A DNA stretch of 64,000 nucleotides, taken from contig CAJTGI010000001.1 of the NCBI GenBank assembly GCA_910575435.1, positions 229,760-293,759 on the forward strand, given 5' to 3'. Shown here piece by piece: positions 62,114-64,000 of this stretch. The translations under genes and the position numbers were made by a program. Position 1 is the stretch's first letter. The number at the start of each line of letters is the position of its first letter. Source of the stretch: Clostridiaceae bacterium (GTDB lineage Bacteria > Bacillota > Clostridia > Lachnospirales > Lachnospiraceae). The notes beneath the pieces are model-generated. The model made no database searches. It saw only the letters and a list, made by a program, of their open reading frames with translations, and was not told the origin of the DNA.

Positions 62114-62746
62114 CTACATTAACAAATTTTCAATCCGACCTGATTGAATCGCCGCAATGTTTTTCTTAATCCTATTTTCAGGCCAGTTCCACCATTGAAG
62201 TTTCAGTAATTCAGAAATCACATCCTCCGAAAACCGCTTTCGTATCGGTTTTGCAGGAACGCCTCCAACAATCGTATAAGGCGGTACATCTTTTGTAACA
62301 ACTGCCCGCGTACCAATAATCGCTCCATCACCAATCGTGACACCAGACAGAAGAACCGCTTCGAAGCCAATCCATACATCGTTGCCAATTACAATGTCGC
62401 CTTTGTTGTCCCATGCGCCTGTAATCTCTTTTACGTCCAATCCCCATTCCTCGAAAAATATTGGAAATGGATATGTTGAAAGTGAAGACATTGCATGATT
62501 TGCACTGGTAAACAGAAACTTTGCACCACAAGCAATGGAACAGAACTTACCGATCTGCAACTGGTCTCCATTGACTGGGTAATGATACAATACATTATTC
62601 TCTTCAAATTCCCGAGGGTCATGCACAAAATCGTTGTACATTGTATAATCGCCGATTTTAATACTGTCATTGACAATCACGTTTTTCAAATAAACTGTTT
62701 GGGTATCACCTGTCCGGGGATAAATTTTGTTCTCCGATATAGTCAT
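62114..62746 (-). CDS. Vat-like xenobiotic O-acetyltransferase (left-handed beta-helix)
   Basis: The 210-residue protein has the hexapeptide-repeat fold and resembles streptogramin A acetyltransferases in layout: VLYHYPVNGDQLQIGKFCSI (about 58), the catalytic His in TSANHAMSS (about 84), GDIVIGNDVWIG (about 118), GGVPAKPIRKRF (about 166) and WWNWP (about 185). Vat enzymes inactivate virginiamycin-type drugs; many related chromosomal proteins have other acceptors, so resistance is not assured. GGAGG precedes ATG 62746. It lies between MITE copy B and a broken gene. Confidence 0.85.
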   Translation of the reverse strand: MTISENKIYPRTGDTQTVYLKNVIVNDSIKIGDYTMYNDFVHDPREFEENNVLYHYPVNGDQLQIGKFCSIACGAKFLFTSANHAMSSLSTYPFPIFFEEWGLDVKEITGAWDNKGDIVIGNDVWIGFEAVLLSGVTIGDGAIIGTRAVVTKDVPPYTIVGGVPAKPIRKRFSEDVISELLKLQWWNWPENRIKKNIAAIQSGRIENLLM

Positions 62747-62861
62747 TTTAAATTCCTCCATATTCTGATAGTTATTATGGGACTATATCGGTTACTACAA
62801 TGCAGCGTTTCACTTTTTTACCTCCATCAGCCTAAATTTATAAATTTCATTATACTACTTC

Positions 62862-63180
62862 CTATCTCCATTTACCACAAAAATATAGGGCATAGCAACC
62901 GCCATGCCCCAATGCCAGATGATTCCTTGCCGGAACCTCCCGCCATTATGGATATGAAAATGTCTTAAATGTCTTTTATTCTCCAGAAGATACGACATAT
63001 CCCTCTCGCCATCGGTCTTAGGATGCCCGATATCCCAAGTCAGTGCGAACTTCGGGCTTTTCAGAAGATATTTTAACACTTCCTTTTCAATTCGATAAAA
63101 CGCAGGCCCAGCCGCTTGCACAGCGCAATATTCTCCTCCAGCGTCTCAATCTCGATCAAAGTCGGCATCCCAAATTCCAT
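62862..63180 (-). pseudogene. Broken TIM-barrel sugar phosphate isomerase/epimerase gene
   Basis: ATG 63180, preceded by GGGGAG, opens MEFGMPTLIEIETLEENIAL and continues to GLRFIEL, a proper N-terminus of the xylose-isomerase-like TIM-barrel family. The frame then ends. In another frame a C-terminal part follows: KFALTWDIGHPKTDGERDMS and RHFHIHNG. After a further shift it reads NHLALGHGGCYAL. A large internal deletion (the family has about 260-280 residues) plus at least one frameshift have destroyed the gene. Confidence 0.8.
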
Positions 63181-63252
63181 GCGCTATCTCCCCAAGCATC
63201 GCCTTTCAGGCCATGCTGTTCCTACGTATCTTATCATGCATGTCGAGGAGAG

Positions 63253-63627
63253 TTATTCCTTCTCCCCCTCGTCATCGTCCTCCTTCTTCTTGCCCGCCGT
63301 GAACTTGTCCACGAAATCCGGCACCATATCTAACACCTTGGTAATGCCGTCCTGATTCTTCACATTGACCAGTTTCGTCTGTCCATCCTTAATCACCAGA
63401 ATCGCGCTGGGCTGAATCTTGCCACCCATGCCCCCCGCGCCATTATCCTTCTTATTGTGTTCGGAAAAAGCCCCTGCCGCCACGCCGAAACTGACATCCA
63501 CCAGAGGCAGGATAATCGTCCCATCATCAAACTTCACCGCATCCCCCACCACGGTCTTGCTGGTGACAAACCCTTCCATTCCATGAAATAACGACTCCAC
63601 CGTCCCCTTAAAATTATTTTCTCCCAT
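63253..63627 (-). CDS. gerW: Sporulation protein GerW/YtfJ
   Basis: The 124-residue protein starts MGENNFKGTVESLFHGMEGF and has the GerW pattern VVGDAVKFDDGTIILPLVDVSFGVAAG, a Gly-rich GAGGMGGKIQP stretch and a charged tail. YtfJ in Bacillus is a forespore protein affecting germination. A GGAGG-type site precedes the ATG. It follows the DUF2953 gene by 13 bases, the conserved ytfI-ytfJ order. Confidence 0.93.
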   Translation of the reverse strand: MGENNFKGTVESLFHGMEGFVTSKTVVGDAVKFDDGTIILPLVDVSFGVAAGAFSEHNKKDNGAGGMGGKIQPSAILVIKDGQTKLVNVKNQDGITKVLDMVPDFVDKFTAGKKKEDDDEGEKE

Positions 63628-63640
63628 TGATATTCCTCCT

Positions 63641-64000
63641 TTATATCTTTGCAGTCAGCCTGTCATATTCCTTCTTAAAGCATCTCCACTCATCGCTGCG
63701 AAGCACCCGAAAATATACCAGCAAAAGGGTAAAGATCGAGATGCCGCCCCTGGCAAATAATTCCCCCTCCCAAATCTTGCGCTCAAAATCCGGCACAATG
63801 CGGACACCATTCCCATACCATGCATAGAGAATGGCAAACAGACCCAGAATCTCCCCTGTGGAAGCCGGATCTCCCGTTCCAAAAAGCAAATGCCCGCGAA
63901 ACACTTTCGGTTTTAATTTTCTCCATAAATGTAACACATTATCCTTCAATATGCAAACCAGTTCCCTGGAATTGTCCTCCCGGAGCAAAGATGCCATATC
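63641..64000 (-). CDS. DUF2953 (YtfI-like) protein, N-terminus cut by window edge
   Basis: About 119 C-terminal residues are visible and the frame continues past the right edge. The fragment LLFGTGDPASTGEILGLFAILYAWYGN is the DUF2953 signature, followed by VRIVPDFERKIWEGELFARG and a membrane helix (SIFTLLLVYFRVL). The role is unknown; it accompanies gerW in spore formers. Confidence 0.88.
   Translation of the reverse strand, partial: DMASLLREDNSRELVCILKDNVLHLWRKLKPKVFRGHLLFGTGDPASTGEILGLFAILYAWYGNGVRIVPDFERKIWEGELFARGGISIFTLLLVYFRVLRSDEWRCFKKEYDRLTAKI

Overview
The window looks like chromosomal DNA of a spore-forming anaerobic member of the Clostridia, most likely Lachnospiraceae. This is inferred from the gene content: gdpP-rplI-dnaB order, SpmA, a GerW/YtfJ with DUF2953 pair, a DUF6171 protein, long-form HPF, TmcAL, acetate kinase and a FakA/Asp23 pair, all with strong AGGAGG-type ribosome binding sites. 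No rRNA or tRNA gene was seen. Almost all genes lie on the minus strand. The plus-strand genes are a 63-residue protein, pyrG, a GH43 xylosidase, a Cu/Zn superoxide dismutase, tmcAL and a 45-residue membrane protein.

Layout: 1-5 kb holds an ABC-2 exporter (permease cut by the edge), a membrane acyltransferase, a cyclophilin and a CPBP protease with a repeat tail. At 5.5-8.2 kb a single frame encodes FtsH fused to a complete Cof-type HAD phosphatase. 8.8-17 kb carries pyrG, signal peptidase, a polysaccharide deacetylase, a rearranged region (GNAT gene, partial lipoprotein-gene duplicate, toxin-antitoxin pair, intact lipoprotein gene) and pgi. 17-25 kb holds gdpP-rplI-dnaB and a PocR-type hybrid histidine kinase with a response regulator. 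25-32 kb has arabinoxylan genes (GH51, GH43), SpmA, HPF and a solo cheY. 33-41 kb is a long cell-envelope and division cluster running rsmD-coaD-coiled-coil protein-zapA-U32 peptidase-rodA/ftsW-PBP. 41-54 kb contains a SpoVK-like AAA ATPase, SOD, a MATE pump, mraY, folA-hflX-TPR lipoprotein, a LytTR regulator, and ackA divergent from tmcAL. 54-64 kb holds asp23-fakA-recG, a leucine-rich-repeat surface protein, rpmB, a Vat-like acetyltransferase, a broken TIM-barrel gene and the gerW/DUF2953 pair.

Two things stand out. The first is the FtsH-HAD fusion. The second is a family of small non-coding mobile repeats in the intergenic gaps. They share ends reading GTTACTATTCACAG, two copies are flanked by perfect 8-bp target duplications, an internal 53-bp hairpin module varies from zero to two copies, and many solo or decayed ends are present. 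A run of short perfect hairpins between mraY and folA and a DnaA-box-bearing AT-rich gap upstream of hpf are further non-coding structures that the genes do not explain.

Start codons were chosen from visible ribosome binding sites. Several genes use GTG or TTG. All functional names rest on motif recognition by eye, not on database searches.
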